From NCBI GenBank assembly GCA_017882715.1, contig JADGOY010000012.1, positions 1-43,424 of the forward strand: DNA of 43,424 nucleotides, in the 5' to 3' direction. This stretch comes from Nakamurella sp. Its GTDB lineage: Bacteria > Actinomycetota > Actinomycetes > Mycobacteriales > Nakamurellaceae. Made by a program: the position numbers and the translations under genes. This document shows, piece after piece, positions 1-7,242 of this stretch; within the stretch, counting starts at the first letter, position 1; each line of letters begins with the position of its first letter. Below the pieces are notes generated by a model. The model made no database searches. It was given only the letters and a program-made list of their open reading frames with translations, and was not told where the DNA came from.

Positions 1-90
1 CCCGCACTGATCGCACCGATCCGGACGCGCTCGCTTGCCCCGCGGTCCGCGTGGCATTCGTGGATTGTCGACGGTCGCGGGCTCGTCGTC

Positions 91-120
91 TTCGAACCTA
101 CCGGCGCTGCCGGTCATACT
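91..120 (+). promoter_or_regulatory. possible promoter of the GlsB-type gene
   Basis: A TTCGAA box (91-96) and a CATACT box (115-120) are separated by 18 bases, about 50 bases before the GTG start. The match to a housekeeping promoter is weak and the call is inference only. The rest of the first 168 bases shows nothing else I can support. Confidence 0.22.
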
Positions 121-168
121 GAACCCCGGTCGTCCGACCGTGCAGGACTTCAGTGAAGGGTCAGCATC

Positions 169-447
169 GTGCTCATTCTCGCCATCATTCTGTTGGGCAT
201 GCTCGCCGGCGCTGCCGCCCAGCTCATCTTTCGGGGTGGGCAGAAGCGCCCGATCGACTGGACCGCGGCCATCGTCGTCGGGCTGATCGGATCCTTCGTC
301 GGCGGCCTGCTGTTCAGCCTGATCGCCGGCGACGGCATCCAGCTTCGGCCCAGCGGAATCATCGGATCGATCATCGGCGCCATCGTGGTGACCGGTGTCT
401 ACAAGCTGGTCACCGGCCGGGTTCCGGGTAGCAAGGCTCATCGCTGA
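169..447 (+). CDS. GlsB/YeaQ/YmgE family small membrane protein
   Basis: This is a 92-residue integral membrane protein of the transglycosylase-associated (GlsB/YeaQ/YmgE) family. Members are general-stress membrane proteins of unknown mechanism. Three hydrophobic Gly-rich segments are visible: residues about 2-20, 32-53 and 61-80. They carry the repeated G-x-I-G / G-S-x-x-G-G pattern typical of the family, and the length is also typical. The GTG start is preceded by GAAGGG (155-160) at eight bases. The last ten bases overlap tail-to-tail with the stop of the minus-strand cobalamin-binding-type gene, so the two transcripts converge. The family is clear but the cellular role is not. Confidence 0.85.
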   Translation: MLILAIILLGMLAGAAAQLIFRGGQKRPIDWTAAIVVGLIGSFVGGLLFSLIAGDGIQLRPSGIIGSIIGAIVVTGVYKLVTGRVPGSKAHR

Positions 448-1373
448 TCGCGGTCTGCCCCCGCAGACATCGAGCGGACCGGGCGGACCGGCCGCACCGC
501 CCCGGCGGCGGGCACGACCGAGGGGTCCAGCGCACCCGGATGCAGCAACGTGGCGATCGCCTCGACGCCGTCCACCAGACGTGGACCCGGCCGCACGACA
601 ATGCCGTCGGCGTCGATCGCCCACACCGGCACGCCCGGTAGCTCAGCAACCGCGCCGCGGGCCTGGTCGGCCGCCCCGTCCAGGTGGAAACCGCACGGCG
701 CGACGATCACCACGTCCGGCCGCGACGATCGGATCTGCGCCCACGTCGTCTGCACCGACCGCTCGCCCGGGCACGCACCGACCGGTTCCCCGCCGGCCGC
801 GCTGACCAGGTCCGGGACCCAATGCCCGGCGGTGAACGGCGGATCGACCCACTCGACCACCGCCACCCGCGGGCGTGGCCGATCGGCGACCGCGGCGGCG
901 ACCCGCGCCAGCCGGGTCCGTAGCCCGTCGACCAGGACGCCTGCCGCACCCGGCACGCCGGTGCGCTCACCGACATGCAGCACGCTGGCCAGCACGTCCT
1001 CGAGTGAGTGAGGGTCCAGCGACAGCACGTCGGCCTGGCACCCGAGGTAGCCCAGCGCATCCTGCACCTGCCCGGAGGGTACAGCGCAGACCCGGCACAG
1101 ATCCTGGGTCAGGATCAGCTCCGGATCGAGCCCGGCCAATGCCTGCGCGTGCAGCGTGTACAGGTCCTGGCCCGCGGCGATCCGCGACCGGACGTAGTCG
1201 TCGATCTCCCGCGGGGCCAAGCCCCTGGTATCCCGTCCGCCGACGACGACGACCTTGTCCAGCCTCGCCGATGCGGGTTCGTCGCATTCGAAGGTGACCC
1301 CGACCAGGTCGTCACCCAACCCGAGTGCGTACACGATCTCGGTAGCCGACGGCAGCAGCGAGACGATGCGCAT
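438..1373 (-). CDS. cobalamin-binding-type (BtuF-like) protein without signal peptide
   Basis: This 311-residue protein resembles the substrate-binding fold of vitamin B12/ferri-siderophore ABC receptors (helical-backbone metal receptor family). The N-terminus R-I-V-S-L-L-P-S-A-T-E matches the first strand of BtuF-like domains. G-L-D-P-E-L-I-L-T-Q-D-L-C (about 102-114) and R-P-D-V-V-I-V-A-P-C-G (about 217-227) are further family blocks. There is no signal peptide or lipobox, because the fold begins at residue 1, and no permease or ATPase lies nearby. It therefore looks like the cytosolic 'cobalamin-binding protein' variant rather than a transporter receptor. The last ~30 residues are Pro/Val/Arg-rich and probably disordered. 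ATG 1373 is chosen because the conserved fold starts there and TAGGGT lies six bases upstream. The actual ligand is unknown. Confidence 0.78.
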   Translation of the reverse strand: MRIVSLLPSATEIVYALGLGDDLVGVTFECDEPASARLDKVVVVGGRDTRGLAPREIDDYVRSRIAAGQDLYTLHAQALAGLDPELILTQDLCRVCAVPSGQVQDALGYLGCQADVLSLDPHSLEDVLASVLHVGERTGVPGAAGVLVDGLRTRLARVAAAVADRPRPRVAVVEWVDPPFTAGHWVPDLVSAAGGEPVGACPGERSVQTTWAQIRSSRPDVVIVAPCGFHLDGAADQARGAVAELPGVPVWAIDADGIVVRPGPRLVDGVEAIATLLHPGALDPSVVPAAGAVRPVRPVRSMSAGADRDQR

Positions 1374-1379
1374 GCGCTC

Positions 1380-1385
1380 ACCCTA
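1380..1385 (-). promoter_or_regulatory. leaderless -10 box of the cobalamin-binding-type gene
   Basis: TAGGGT is followed by six bases (gagcgc) and then ATG 1373. There is no Shine-Dalgarno. This suggests transcription begins at or next to the start codon. Confidence 0.5.
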
Positions 1386-1421
1386 GGCGTGAGGCCGCCA
1401 CCGCCCGGCTCGCGCGTGCTG

Positions 1422-1832
1422 TCAGTGTGCCCGCATCCGGTTGTTACGCGGGTTGTGTTCCAGCTCGGCCAGCCCGAGCGCCTCCATCAGCGGCGGGATG
1501 TACACGCCGAACCGGCCGCGGAACCCCTTCTTCAGGCCGTACCACCCGCCGACCGGGTTGTCCGGCGAGCGTCCCCATGCCTCGACGGTGCCCGGCGCGG
1601 CGGGTTTCTGCTCGTCCGCGCCGCCCAGTGGTACCCAGTCGCCGGCCTCGGTCAGCATCGCGTGCAGGTCGTCCAGGCAGCGGGCCTGGTAGGTCAGGGT
1701 GGTCTTGCCGACCATGCACACCAGGATCGACGGATCGGCGGCGTCGTCGCGGTGGATGGAGAACGCCGAGGAGCCTGGCGGCGTCTTCAGCTGCCACGGA
1801 TCGTCCTTGGTACCAGAGCCGGTCGCTGCCAT
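1422..1832 (-). CDS. conserved actinobacterial hypothetical protein
   Basis: This 136-residue soluble protein has no membrane segment. I recognise the block [11 protein letters not shown]-x-R-G-R-F-G (about 92-108) and the ending [10 protein letters not shown] from mycobacterial and related proteins of unknown function, but cannot give a firm family name. The opening G-T-K-D-D-P-W-x-L-K-T-P-P-G-S is also typical of that group. Conserved C-L-D-D-L-H-A-M-L sits in the middle. The start ATG 1832 has no Shine-Dalgarno but has TAAGGT seven bases upstream. It is divergent from thyA, sharing a 97-bp spacer. No function should be inferred. Confidence 0.75.
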   Translation of the reverse strand: MAATGSGTKDDPWQLKTPPGSSAFSIHRDDAADPSILVCMVGKTTLTYQARCLDDLHAMLTEAGDWVPLGGADEQKPAAPGTVEAWGRSPDNPVGGWYGLKKGFRGRFGVYIPPLMEALGLAELEHNPRNNRMRAH

Positions 1833-1839
1833 GCCGAGG

Positions 1840-1845
1840 ACCTTA
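1840..1845 (-). promoter_or_regulatory. leaderless -10 box of the conserved hypothetical gene
   Basis: TAAGGT, then seven bases (cctcggc), then ATG 1832. No Shine-Dalgarno. It lies in the 97-bp divergent spacer shared with thyA. Confidence 0.45.
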
Positions 1846-1916
1846 CGCCCGCGTCCGGCCGTGGCCGGCCTCCTTCAGCGTCGAGATCTCGCCGGATACG
1901 TGGGCGGGTCACGCTC

Positions 1917-1922
1917 TAGTCT
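1917..1922 (+). promoter_or_regulatory. leaderless -10 box of thyA
   Basis: TAGTCT, then seven bases (tggtgcc), then ATG 1930. No purine-rich ribosome-binding site lies in between. No clear -35 hexamer is visible 17-19 bases upstream. Confidence 0.5.
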
Positions 1923-1929
1923 TGGTGCC

Positions 1930-2724
1930 ATGCAGCAGTACCTGGACCTGATGGATCGCATCCTGCGGACCGGTGCGGTCAAGTCCGACCGCACCGGCAC
2001 CGGCACCCTCAGCATCTTCGGGCATCAGATGCGGTTCGATCTGTCCGAGGGGTTTCCGCTGGTCACCACCAAGAAGGTGCACGTCCGGTCGGTCGTCGTC
2101 GAACTGTTGTGGTTTCTGCAGGGCTCGACCAATGTCCGATGGCTGCAGGAGCGCGGGGTGAGCATCTGGGACGAGTGGGCCGACGCGGAGGGCGAGCTGG
2201 GTCCGGTCTACGGACATCAGTGGCGCTCCTGGCCGGCCCCGGACGGCCGGCATGTCGACCAGGTCGCCGCGGTGGTGAACTCGCTCCGCACCAATCCCGA
2301 TTCCCGCCGGCACATCGTCTCGGCGTGGAACGTGGCCGAGGTCGCGGACATGGCGTTGCCGCCGTGCCACACCATGTTCCAGTTCTACGTCGCCGACGGG
2401 CGGCTCTCCTGCCAGCTGTACCAGCGCTCGGCCGACGTCTTCCTCGGGGTGCCGTTCAACATCGCCTCGTACGCGCTCCTCACCCGGATGATGGCCCAGG
2501 TCGTCGGGCTGATACCCGGCGAATTCGTGCACACCCTGGGCGACGCGCATCTGTACGCCAACCACCTGGACCAGGCGCGGCTGCAGCTGACCCGCACCCC
2601 TCGGCCGCCGCCGTCGCTGGCCATCACGCCGGGCGTCACCGACATCGACGCGTTCACCTTCGAGGACTTCACCGTGCTCGGCTACGACCCGTACCCGGCG
2701 ATCAAGGCGCCGATCGCGGTATGA
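1930..2724 (+). CDS. thyA: thymidylate synthase ThyA
   Basis: ThyA converts dUMP and methylene-tetrahydrofolate to dTMP and dihydrofolate. The 264-residue product has exactly the length of the Escherichia coli enzyme. The catalytic cysteine is C146 in P-P-C-H-T-M-F-Q-F, and the folate/dUMP-binding stretches [12 protein letters not shown]-x-G-S-T-N and [13 protein letters not shown] are all present. The frame is open further upstream, but ATG 1930 starts precisely at the family N-terminus and has TAGTCT seven bases before it. The stop overlaps the ATG of a five-codon micro-frame leading into the dihydrofolate reductase gene ten bases later, so the two are almost certainly cotranscribed. The dihydrofolate produced here is the substrate of the next gene's product. 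Confidence 0.97.
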   Translation: MQQYLDLMDRILRTGAVKSDRTGTGTLSIFGHQMRFDLSEGFPLVTTKKVHVRSVVVELLWFLQGSTNVRWLQERGVSIWDEWADAEGELGPVYGHQWRSWPAPDGRHVDQVAAVVNSLRTNPDSRRHIVSAWNVAEVADMALPPCHTMFQFYVADGRLSCQLYQRSADVFLGVPFNIASYALLTRMMAQVVGLIPGEFVHTLGDAHLYANHLDQARLQLTRTPRPPPSLAITPGVTDIDAFTFEDFTVLGYDPYPAIKAPIAV

Positions 2725-2734
2725 CGAACCGTCC

Positions 2735-3598
2735 GTGAGCGTCACGCTGGTCGCGGCCGTCGCCCGCAACGGCATCATCGGGGCGGACGGCGGCCTGCCC
2801 TGGCACCTGCCGGAGGATCTCCGCCGGTTCAAGGCGCTGACCATGGGTCACACCATGATCATGGGCCGGCGTACGTACGAGTCGATCGGCCGCGCGCTGC
2901 CTGGCCGGGCAACGATCGTGGTCACCCGTGACGCCCGGTGGACGGCTCCGCACGTCACCGTGGCACATTCGGTGGACGAGGCGTTCGCGCTGGCCGGACC
3001 TCACGAGGATGTCATGGTTGTGGGCGGGGGCGAGATCTACCGGCAGACGATTCACCGGGCCGATCGGTTGGAGATCACCCACGTGGATGCGGATGCGGTG
3101 GGCGACACCCGGTTTCCCGACATCGATCCCGCGATCTGGCGGTTGGCGTCGCGCCAGGACGGGTCCGGTTATTGGTTCGCGAGCTATGTCCGCGGGGAAA
3201 GGGTGTCCGACCCGGGAGCGTTGCTCGCCGGTCTGGATCCGGAGGTCCACGGCGGCGAGTACGTGTTCTGCTCGGTGCCGCTCGACACGGGAATCCCGGC
3301 CGGGCTCGACCCGATCGTCACGGTGCGGGAGGCGGAAGGCCTGACGGTCGTGCTTCCCCGCGCCGGTGCCGAGAACGCAGGTCTGGCCGGCACGTTCCGC
3401 AGCGCCTGGATCACTTTGCGGGTGCAGTCCGCGCTGACCGCGGTGGGCCTGACCGCGGCCGTCTCGACCGCGCTGACCAGGGACGGCATCGCCTGCAACG
3501 TGATCGCCGGTTTCCACCACGACCACCTGTTCGTGCCGGTGGACCAGGCCGATCAGGCGCTCGCCGCTCTGGTGGCGCTCTCGCACGTGCGGCGATAG
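2735..3598 (+). CDS. dfrA: dihydrofolate reductase fused to a C-terminal ACT-type domain
   Basis: Residues 1 to about 155 are a complete dihydrofolate reductase, which reduces dihydrofolate to tetrahydrofolate with NADPH. Visible marks are G-x-D-G-G-L-P-W-H-L-P-E-D (W23, acidic D28), M-G-R-R-T-Y-E-S-I-G and V-V-G-G-G-E-I-Y. The frame then continues without a stop into about 128 more residues that match stand-alone ACT-type proteins (COG3602/DUF2241 type): H-G-G-E-Y-V-F-C-S-V-P, R-E-A-E-G-L-T-V-V-L-P, V-G-L-T-A-A-V-S-T-A-L and C-N-V-I-A-G-F-H-H-D-H-L-F-V-P-V. Total length is 287 against about 160 for ordinary DHFR. GTG 2735 lies ten bases after the thyA stop and has no Shine-Dalgarno. At the domain border GGGGAAAGG directly abuts an in-frame GTG (3203), which could give separate ACT-domain synthesis. 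Both domain identities are strong. An amino-acid control role is inference from the ACT fold. Confidence 0.9.
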   Translation: MSVTLVAAVARNGIIGADGGLPWHLPEDLRRFKALTMGHTMIMGRRTYESIGRALPGRATIVVTRDARWTAPHVTVAHSVDEAFALAGPHEDVMVVGGGEIYRQTIHRADRLEITHVDADAVGDTRFPDIDPAIWRLASRQDGSGYWFASYVRGERVSDPGALLAGLDPEVHGGEYVFCSVPLDTGIPAGLDPIVTVREAEGLTVVLPRAGAENAGLAGTFRSAWITLRVQSALTAVGLTAAVSTALTRDGIACNVIAGFHHDHLFVPVDQADQALAALVALSHVRR

Positions 3599-3639
3599 AC
3601 CTGTCCGGCATCTGCTGATCCAGCGGGAACCCGACTGTC

Positions 3640-3849
3640 ATGTCTCGGCCTGCCGGGAGGGACATCGGTGCGCAAGCTCCGCTGCGCCGCGCGGGGCAGC
3701 AGGCCGACCTCGCCGCAGCGGACGTCTTCCTCGCGTCCGCTGAATCGAGCTACACCAGCGGCTCGACGCTTTTCGGTCACGGGTCGCCAGCGGCAGTCGG
3801 GGTGATCGCGGCTCAGCCGACGGGTGCGCCCGGCCGGGTGGAACCGTAG
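3640..3849 (+). pseudogene. short-chain dehydrogenase/reductase C-terminal remnant
   Basis: The plus-strand frame reads A-P-L-R-R-A-G-Q-Q-A-D-L-A-A-A-D-V-F-L-A-S and then E-S-S-Y-T-S-G-S-T-L. This matches the C-terminal signature of short-chain dehydrogenases (P-L-G-R-x-G-x-P-x-D-[LI]-A-x-x-x-x-F-L-A-S-D-x-[SA]-S-Y-[IV]-[ST]-G). Similarity covers roughly 3664-3795. Upstream there is no Rossmann GxxxGxG motif or catalytic Y-x-x-x-K, because dfr ends at 3598, and the usual terminal G-G-x-x is degraded to H-G-S-P. It is best read as the tail of a gene mostly removed by deletion. A real 69-residue protein is unlikely. Confidence 0.6.
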
Positions 3850-4211
3850 GGCAGCACGATGCGTAGCGTCGGATCCAGATCCAGTCCACCGGAACGCGCG
3901 CGGTTCGAATTGCTCAGCCCGGGCTTGGTCGAGTTGGTGACGACCGAACTCTTGCTCTGGGCCGTTCCGGAGGCGATCGGTGCGTCCGAGCGCATGGTCC
4001 GGCTCACGGTGTCCAACAGGTCGGACAATTCCAGATCCAGGGCGTCGCAGATCGAGGCCAGCAGCTCACTGGACGCCTCTTTGCGGCCCCGCTCGACCTC
4101 GGAGAGGTATCCCAGTGAGACGTTCGCTGCGGTGGAGACGTCACGCAAGGTGCGGTTCTGTTGGTTTCGCGCGTCGCGCAATGTCTCGCCGAGTGCGTCA
4201 CGCAGTAGCAC
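3813..4211 (-). CDS. clgR: ClgR-type XRE-family transcriptional regulator
   Basis: This helix-turn-helix regulator of the ClgR type controls clp protease and related stress genes in actinobacteria. GTG 4211 is chosen because AGGAGG sits six bases upstream and the known family begins V-L-L-R-x-x-[IL]-G-x-x-L-R. That gives 132 residues. The HTH region [18 protein letters not shown] (about 22-39) is followed by the diagnostic [14 protein letters not shown]. From residue about 75 on the tail is Ser/Thr-rich, longer than usual and apparently unstructured. The position just downstream of pgsA and rimO reproduces the clgR-pgsA order of mycobacteria (Rv2745c-Rv2746c), which supports the name. The 295-bp gap to pgsA suggests its own promoter. 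Confidence 0.85.
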   Translation of the reverse strand: MLLRDALGETLRDARNQQNRTLRDVSTAANVSLGYLSEVERGRKEASSELLASICDALDLELSDLLDTVSRTMRSDAPIASGTAQSKSSVVTNSTKPGLSNSNRARSGGLDLDPTLRIVLPYGSTRPGAPVG

Positions 4212-4274
4212 GTCGCACCTCCTCTCTCTGGTAATCGCCATCCATTCGTCGAACCGGCCGTGTCGATGTGGTCC

Positions 4275-4284
4275 CACAATTGTG
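4275..4284. promoter_or_regulatory. perfect palindrome upstream of clgR
   Basis: CACAATTGTG is a perfect 10-bp palindrome about 65-75 bases before the clgR start. A second near-palindrome, CCACTCAGTGG, lies at 4326-4336. Either could be an operator, but nothing in the sequence identifies the binding protein. Confidence 0.25.
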
Positions 4285-4450
4285 CTCTGCCATCCGGTGG
4301 TGTGCCGGGTCAGCACATTCACTCACCACTCAGTGGCATCCTGCCAGGTCGTACATCGGTCCCAACGTGTGTACCACCCCCGATGTTCCACGTCGTCGAT
4401 CACCGTGCGGTTACGAAGCTGTTGCGGCGACACTCGCCCGCGAGGGCGGT

Positions 4451-4463
4451 TCGCCTTTCGCGA
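4451..4463. promoter_or_regulatory. candidate ClgR operator
   Basis: TCGCCTTTCGCGA has the CGC-N5-GCG dyad described for ClgR binding sites, within the 4212-4506 gap between pgsA and clgR. Autoregulation would fit. However, such dyads arise by chance in G+C-rich DNA, and it lies 240 bases from the clgR start. Apart from this site and the two palindromes nearer clgR, I see nothing in this gap. Confidence 0.3.
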
Positions 4464-4506
4464 TGACGTCGATCCAGACGTCGCCGGTTGTCCCTCGACC
4501 GACCGC

Positions 4507-5112
4507 TCAGGCCGAGCCGGGCGTCGGCGGCCCGTCGACCCGGCCGGCCTTCGCACGCGAGTAGACCGCCGTCGCCCGAACGACGTAGTCGATCCCGGTG
4601 GCAACGGTCAGGATCACCGCGAGGCCCATGGCGACGGCGCGCAACCAGTCGAACGACGCAGGCAGTGGCATCAGGTACAGCCCGATGGCGATGAACTGGA
4701 CGAACGTCTTCGCCTTCCCGCCGGGGCTGGCCGAGATGACGCCGTACCTGATCACCGCGAATCGCAGCAGCGTCACGCCGATCTCGCGGACCAGGATGAT
4801 GATCGTGATCCACCAGGTCAGGTCGCCGAGCATCGACAATCCGACCAGCGCCGAGCCGGTGAGCGCCTTGTCCGCGATGGGATCGGCGATCTTCCCGAAG
4901 TCGGTGACCTGTCCCCGTTTCCGGGCGATGTGACCGTCATAGCGATCGGTGATGGCCGCGATCGCGAAGATGACGAAGGCGATCCAGCGCCAGGTGGTGT
5001 CGTGTCCGCCCTGCGCGAACAGGGCCAGCAGGAACACCGGGACCAGGATCAACCGCAGCACGGTCAAGGCGTTCGGCAGGTTGTAGAGCGAGACCTGAGG
5101 ACGGTCAATCAC
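4507..5112 (-). CDS. pgsA: CDP-diacylglycerol-glycerol-3-phosphate 3-phosphatidyltransferase-type enzyme
   Basis: This 201-residue integral membrane enzyme belongs to the CDP-alcohol phosphatidyltransferase family and is of the phosphatidylglycerophosphate synthase type. The catalytic motif D-G-x2-A-R-x8-G-x3-D-x3-D is complete: D59-G60, A63-R64, G73, D77 and D81, plus D56 before it. Hydrophobic segments at about 17-34, 41-54, 83-108 and 132-170 fit the six-helix fold. It corresponds to the PgsA3 paralogue that sits next to clgR in mycobacteria, so substrate assignment to the housekeeping reaction is likely but not certain. The GTG start overlaps the rimO stop in a GTGA tetranucleotide (5109-5112), showing coupling to rimO. 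Confidence 0.88.
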   Translation of the reverse strand: MIDRPQVSLYNLPNALTVLRLILVPVFLLALFAQGGHDTTWRWIAFVIFAIAAITDRYDGHIARKRGQVTDFGKIADPIADKALTGSALVGLSMLGDLTWWITIIILVREIGVTLLRFAVIRYGVISASPGGKAKTFVQFIAIGLYLMPLPASFDWLRAVAMGLAVILTVATGIDYVVRATAVYSRAKAGRVDGPPTPGSA

Positions 5113-6623
5113 AACGGCACCGCGATCTCCGGATGTCCGGCCACGGCGTGCCCGGTGGTCGGCTGGACCACGTCAAGGGCGCGGGCAAACAGGTCGATGC
5201 CGTCGGTGCCGACGACCCGGCAGCGCACCAGGTCACCGGGCCGCACGCCGCCCCCGTCGATGATCGTGGTGCAGCCTTCGACTTCGGGAGCCTGATGCGC
5301 CGCCCGGCCCGGAACGGACGAGCCACCAGTGCTCTCCGGGTCTGGTTCGTCGACCAGCACGACGACCTCGGTGCCCACCCGATCCTCGGCCCGCTGGGCG
5401 GTGAGCTCCTCGACCAGCGAACTCACCCGCTCGACCCGGGCGGCTGTGACGTCCTCGTCCATCTTGTCCGGCAGCTCCGCGGCGGCGGTGCCGTCTTCGT
5501 CGGAGTAGCCGAACACGCCGACCGCGTCCATCCGCGCCGCGACCAGGAATGCCTCCAGTTCGGCCAGATCGTGGTCGTTCTCCCCCGGGAAACCGACGAT
5601 GACGTTCGATCTGATCCCGGCGTCCGGCGCAGCGGCCCGGATCTGGTCGATCAGCGAGAGGAACCCCGCGCGCGAGCCGAACCGGCGCATCCGCCGCAGG
5701 ACCGGCTCGGACGCGTGTTGGAACGACATGTCGTAGTAGTCCGCGACCGTGGGGATACCCGCGATCGCCTCGATCAGCCAGGGGCGTGTCTCGGCCGGCT
5801 GCAGGTAGGACAGCCGGATCCGGGAGATCCCCGGGACCGCGGCCAGCGCCAGGAGCAACGTCTCGAGCGAACGCTCGCCGGCCAGATCCTTGCCGTAGGA
5901 CGTCGAGTTCTCGCTGACCAGGACGATCTCCCGGACGCCCTGACCGGCCAGCCAGCAGGCTTCGGTGACGATGTCGTGCACCGGCCGGGAGACGAACGCG
6001 CCGCGGAACGAGGGAATCGCGCAGAACGTACAACGCCGATCGCACCCGGACGCGATCTTCAGCGGGGCGACCGGGCCGGCCTGCAGCAGCCGGCGGACGA
6101 GCACGGGGCCGGAGGCGGGAGTCGATCCGGCCTGCGCCGCCGCATGCCCGGGTAGCGACACCGTGGTGGTGGCCGCCGGCCGGGCGATCGGGGCGATGGG
6201 CAACAGGAGCCTGCGGTCGACCGGGGTGTGCGCCGACGGTCGATGGCCGTGCATGACCTCGCCGAGGGCGGCAGCCAGATCGGGGTACGCATCGAAGCCG
6301 AGCACGGCGTCCGCCTCGGGCAGTGCCTGCGCCAGCTCCGCCCCGTACCGCTCGGCCAGGCAGCCGACCGCGACGACCTTCGCGCCGGTGTCGGCCGCGG
6401 CCAGTAGCGTGTCGATGGAGTCCTTCTTGGCGCTGGCCACGAAGGCGCAGGTGTTCACCACGATGAGATCGGCCTGCTGCTGATCGGCGACGAGATCGTA
6501 CCCGCCAAGGCTGAGCCGGCCGGCGATCTCCGAGGAGTCGACGTCGTTGCGGGCGCAACCCAACGTGGTCACGTTGACCCGAAAGGGTCCGTGACCGCCC
6601 GACCTGCCCGACGCCTTCGACAC
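5109..6623 (-). CDS. rimO: ribosomal protein S12 methylthiotransferase RimO
   Basis: RimO is a radical-SAM enzyme that methylthiolates an aspartate of ribosomal protein S12. The radical-SAM cluster C-x3-C-x2-C is C194-D-R-R-C198-T-F-C201, followed by A-I-P-S-F-R-G. Three N-terminal cysteines of the second cluster are visible in T-L-G-C-A-R-N, V-N-T-C-A-F and A-V-G-C-L-A-E-R. A C-terminal TRAM-like region ends in I-D-L-F-A-R. The product is 504 residues, longer than the 441 of E. coli, partly through a Pro/Ala-rich insertion before the cluster. The open frame runs on to 7046 through argA. GTG 6623 is chosen because TAGGGT lies exactly seven bases upstream; GTG 6632 would overlap that box. Confidence 0.92.
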   Translation of the reverse strand: MSKASGRSGGHGPFRVNVTTLGCARNDVDSSEIAGRLSLGGYDLVADQQQADLIVVNTCAFVASAKKDSIDTLLAAADTGAKVVAVGCLAERYGAELAQALPEADAVLGFDAYPDLAAALGEVMHGHRPSAHTPVDRRLLLPIAPIARPAATTTVSLPGHAAAQAGSTPASGPVLVRRLLQAGPVAPLKIASGCDRRCTFCAIPSFRGAFVSRPVHDIVTEACWLAGQGVREIVLVSENSTSYGKDLAGERSLETLLLALAAVPGISRIRLSYLQPAETRPWLIEAIAGIPTVADYYDMSFQHASEPVLRRMRRFGSRAGFLSLIDQIRAAAPDAGIRSNVIVGFPGENDHDLAELEAFLVAARMDAVGVFGYSDEDGTAAAELPDKMDEDVTAARVERVSSLVEELTAQRAEDRVGTEVVVLVDEPDPESTGGSSVPGRAAHQAPEVEGCTTIIDGGGVRPGDLVRCRVVGTDGIDLFARALDVVQPTTGHAVAGHPEIAVPL

Positions 6624-6630
6624 CGGCTCC

Positions 6631-6636
6631 ACCCTA
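6631..6636 (-). promoter_or_regulatory. leaderless -10 box of rimO
   Basis: TAGGGT, then seven bases (ggagccg), then GTG 6623. It shares an 88-bp divergent spacer with the argA -10 box. Confidence 0.5.
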
Positions 6637-6697
6637 GTCGGCGCTCGCACCGGAGCCGCACCGACGCGACACCGCCCCGCCCCGCCGGTCCACTGAT

Positions 6698-6703
6698 TAG
6701 GCT
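6698..6703 (+). promoter_or_regulatory. leaderless -10 box of argA
   Basis: TAGGCT, then eight bases (gaatcgcc), then GTG 6712. No Shine-Dalgarno is present. Confidence 0.45.
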
Positions 6704-6711
6704 GAATCGCC

Positions 6712-7224
6712 GTGACCCCCGACCATCCCGACGCCCTGATCGTGCATCGCGCCCGGGTGAACGACGTCCGCCTGATCAAGGACCTGGTCGACGAGTACGC
6801 CGGGATCATCTTGCTGGAAAAGACGCTGGCCAACCTGTTCGAGGACGTCACCGAGTTCTGGGTCGCGAAGTCGAACGGCGTCGTCGTCGGATGCGGCGCA
6901 CTGCATGTCTTGTGGGAGGACCTCGGGGAGATCCGAACGGTGGCGACGGATCCGGCCGCCCGAGGGCGCGGCGTCGGCAAGGCGGTGTGCGAGGAAATCA
7001 TCCGCGAGGCGCGGGCACTGGGCCTGCACCGGCTGTTCGTGCTCACCTTCGAGGTCGGGTTCTTCCGATCGCTGGGGTTCGAACCGATCCACGAACTCGA
7101 CCTGACCCAAGAGGCCTTCGCCGAGTTACGCAGCTCCTACGACCTGGGGGTCGCCGAGTTCCTGGACCTGCCGTACGTCAAGCCGAACACACTGGGTAAC
7201 ACTCGGATGCTGAAAACCCTCTGA
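6712..7224 (+). CDS. argA: amino-acid (glutamate) N-acetyltransferase, ArgA type
   Basis: This 170-residue stand-alone GNAT acetyltransferase matches the actinobacterial short N-acetylglutamate synthase (Rv2747 type), the first step of arginine biosynthesis. The acetyl-CoA loop is R-G-R-G-V-G-K-A-V (about 83-91). Diagnostic stretches are I-L-L-E-K-T-L (about 30-36), C-G-A-L-H-V-L-W-E-D-L-G-E-I-R-T-V-A and the C-terminal G-V-A-E-F-L-D-L-x-Y-V-K-P-N-x-L-G-N-x-R-M. It lacks the amino-acid-kinase domain of long ArgA, as expected for this class. It is divergent from rimO and next to pgsA/clgR, the same neighbourhood as in Mycobacterium. It converges with the rbpA-like gene only 18 bases downstream; no terminator is visible there. 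Confidence 0.9.
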   Translation: MTPDHPDALIVHRARVNDVRLIKDLVDEYAGIILLEKTLANLFEDVTEFWVAKSNGVVVGCGALHVLWEDLGEIRTVATDPAARGRGVGKAVCEEIIREARALGLHRLFVLTFEVGFFRSLGFEPIHELDLTQEAFAELRSSYDLGVAEFLDLPYVKPNTLGNTRMLKTL

Positions 7225-7242
7225 CCTGGTGCTCGGGTCCGC

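Noticed and set aside
3859-5295. Plus-strand open frame of 478 codons across clgR and pgsA
   Set aside because: It is antisense to two well-supported genes. Composition is Arg/Ser/Pro-rich, typical of shadow frames in G+C-rich DNA.
6624-7046. N-terminal extension of rimO to 7046
   Set aside because: It would run antisense through argA. The RimO fold begins near 6570 and a leaderless-type start exists at 6623.
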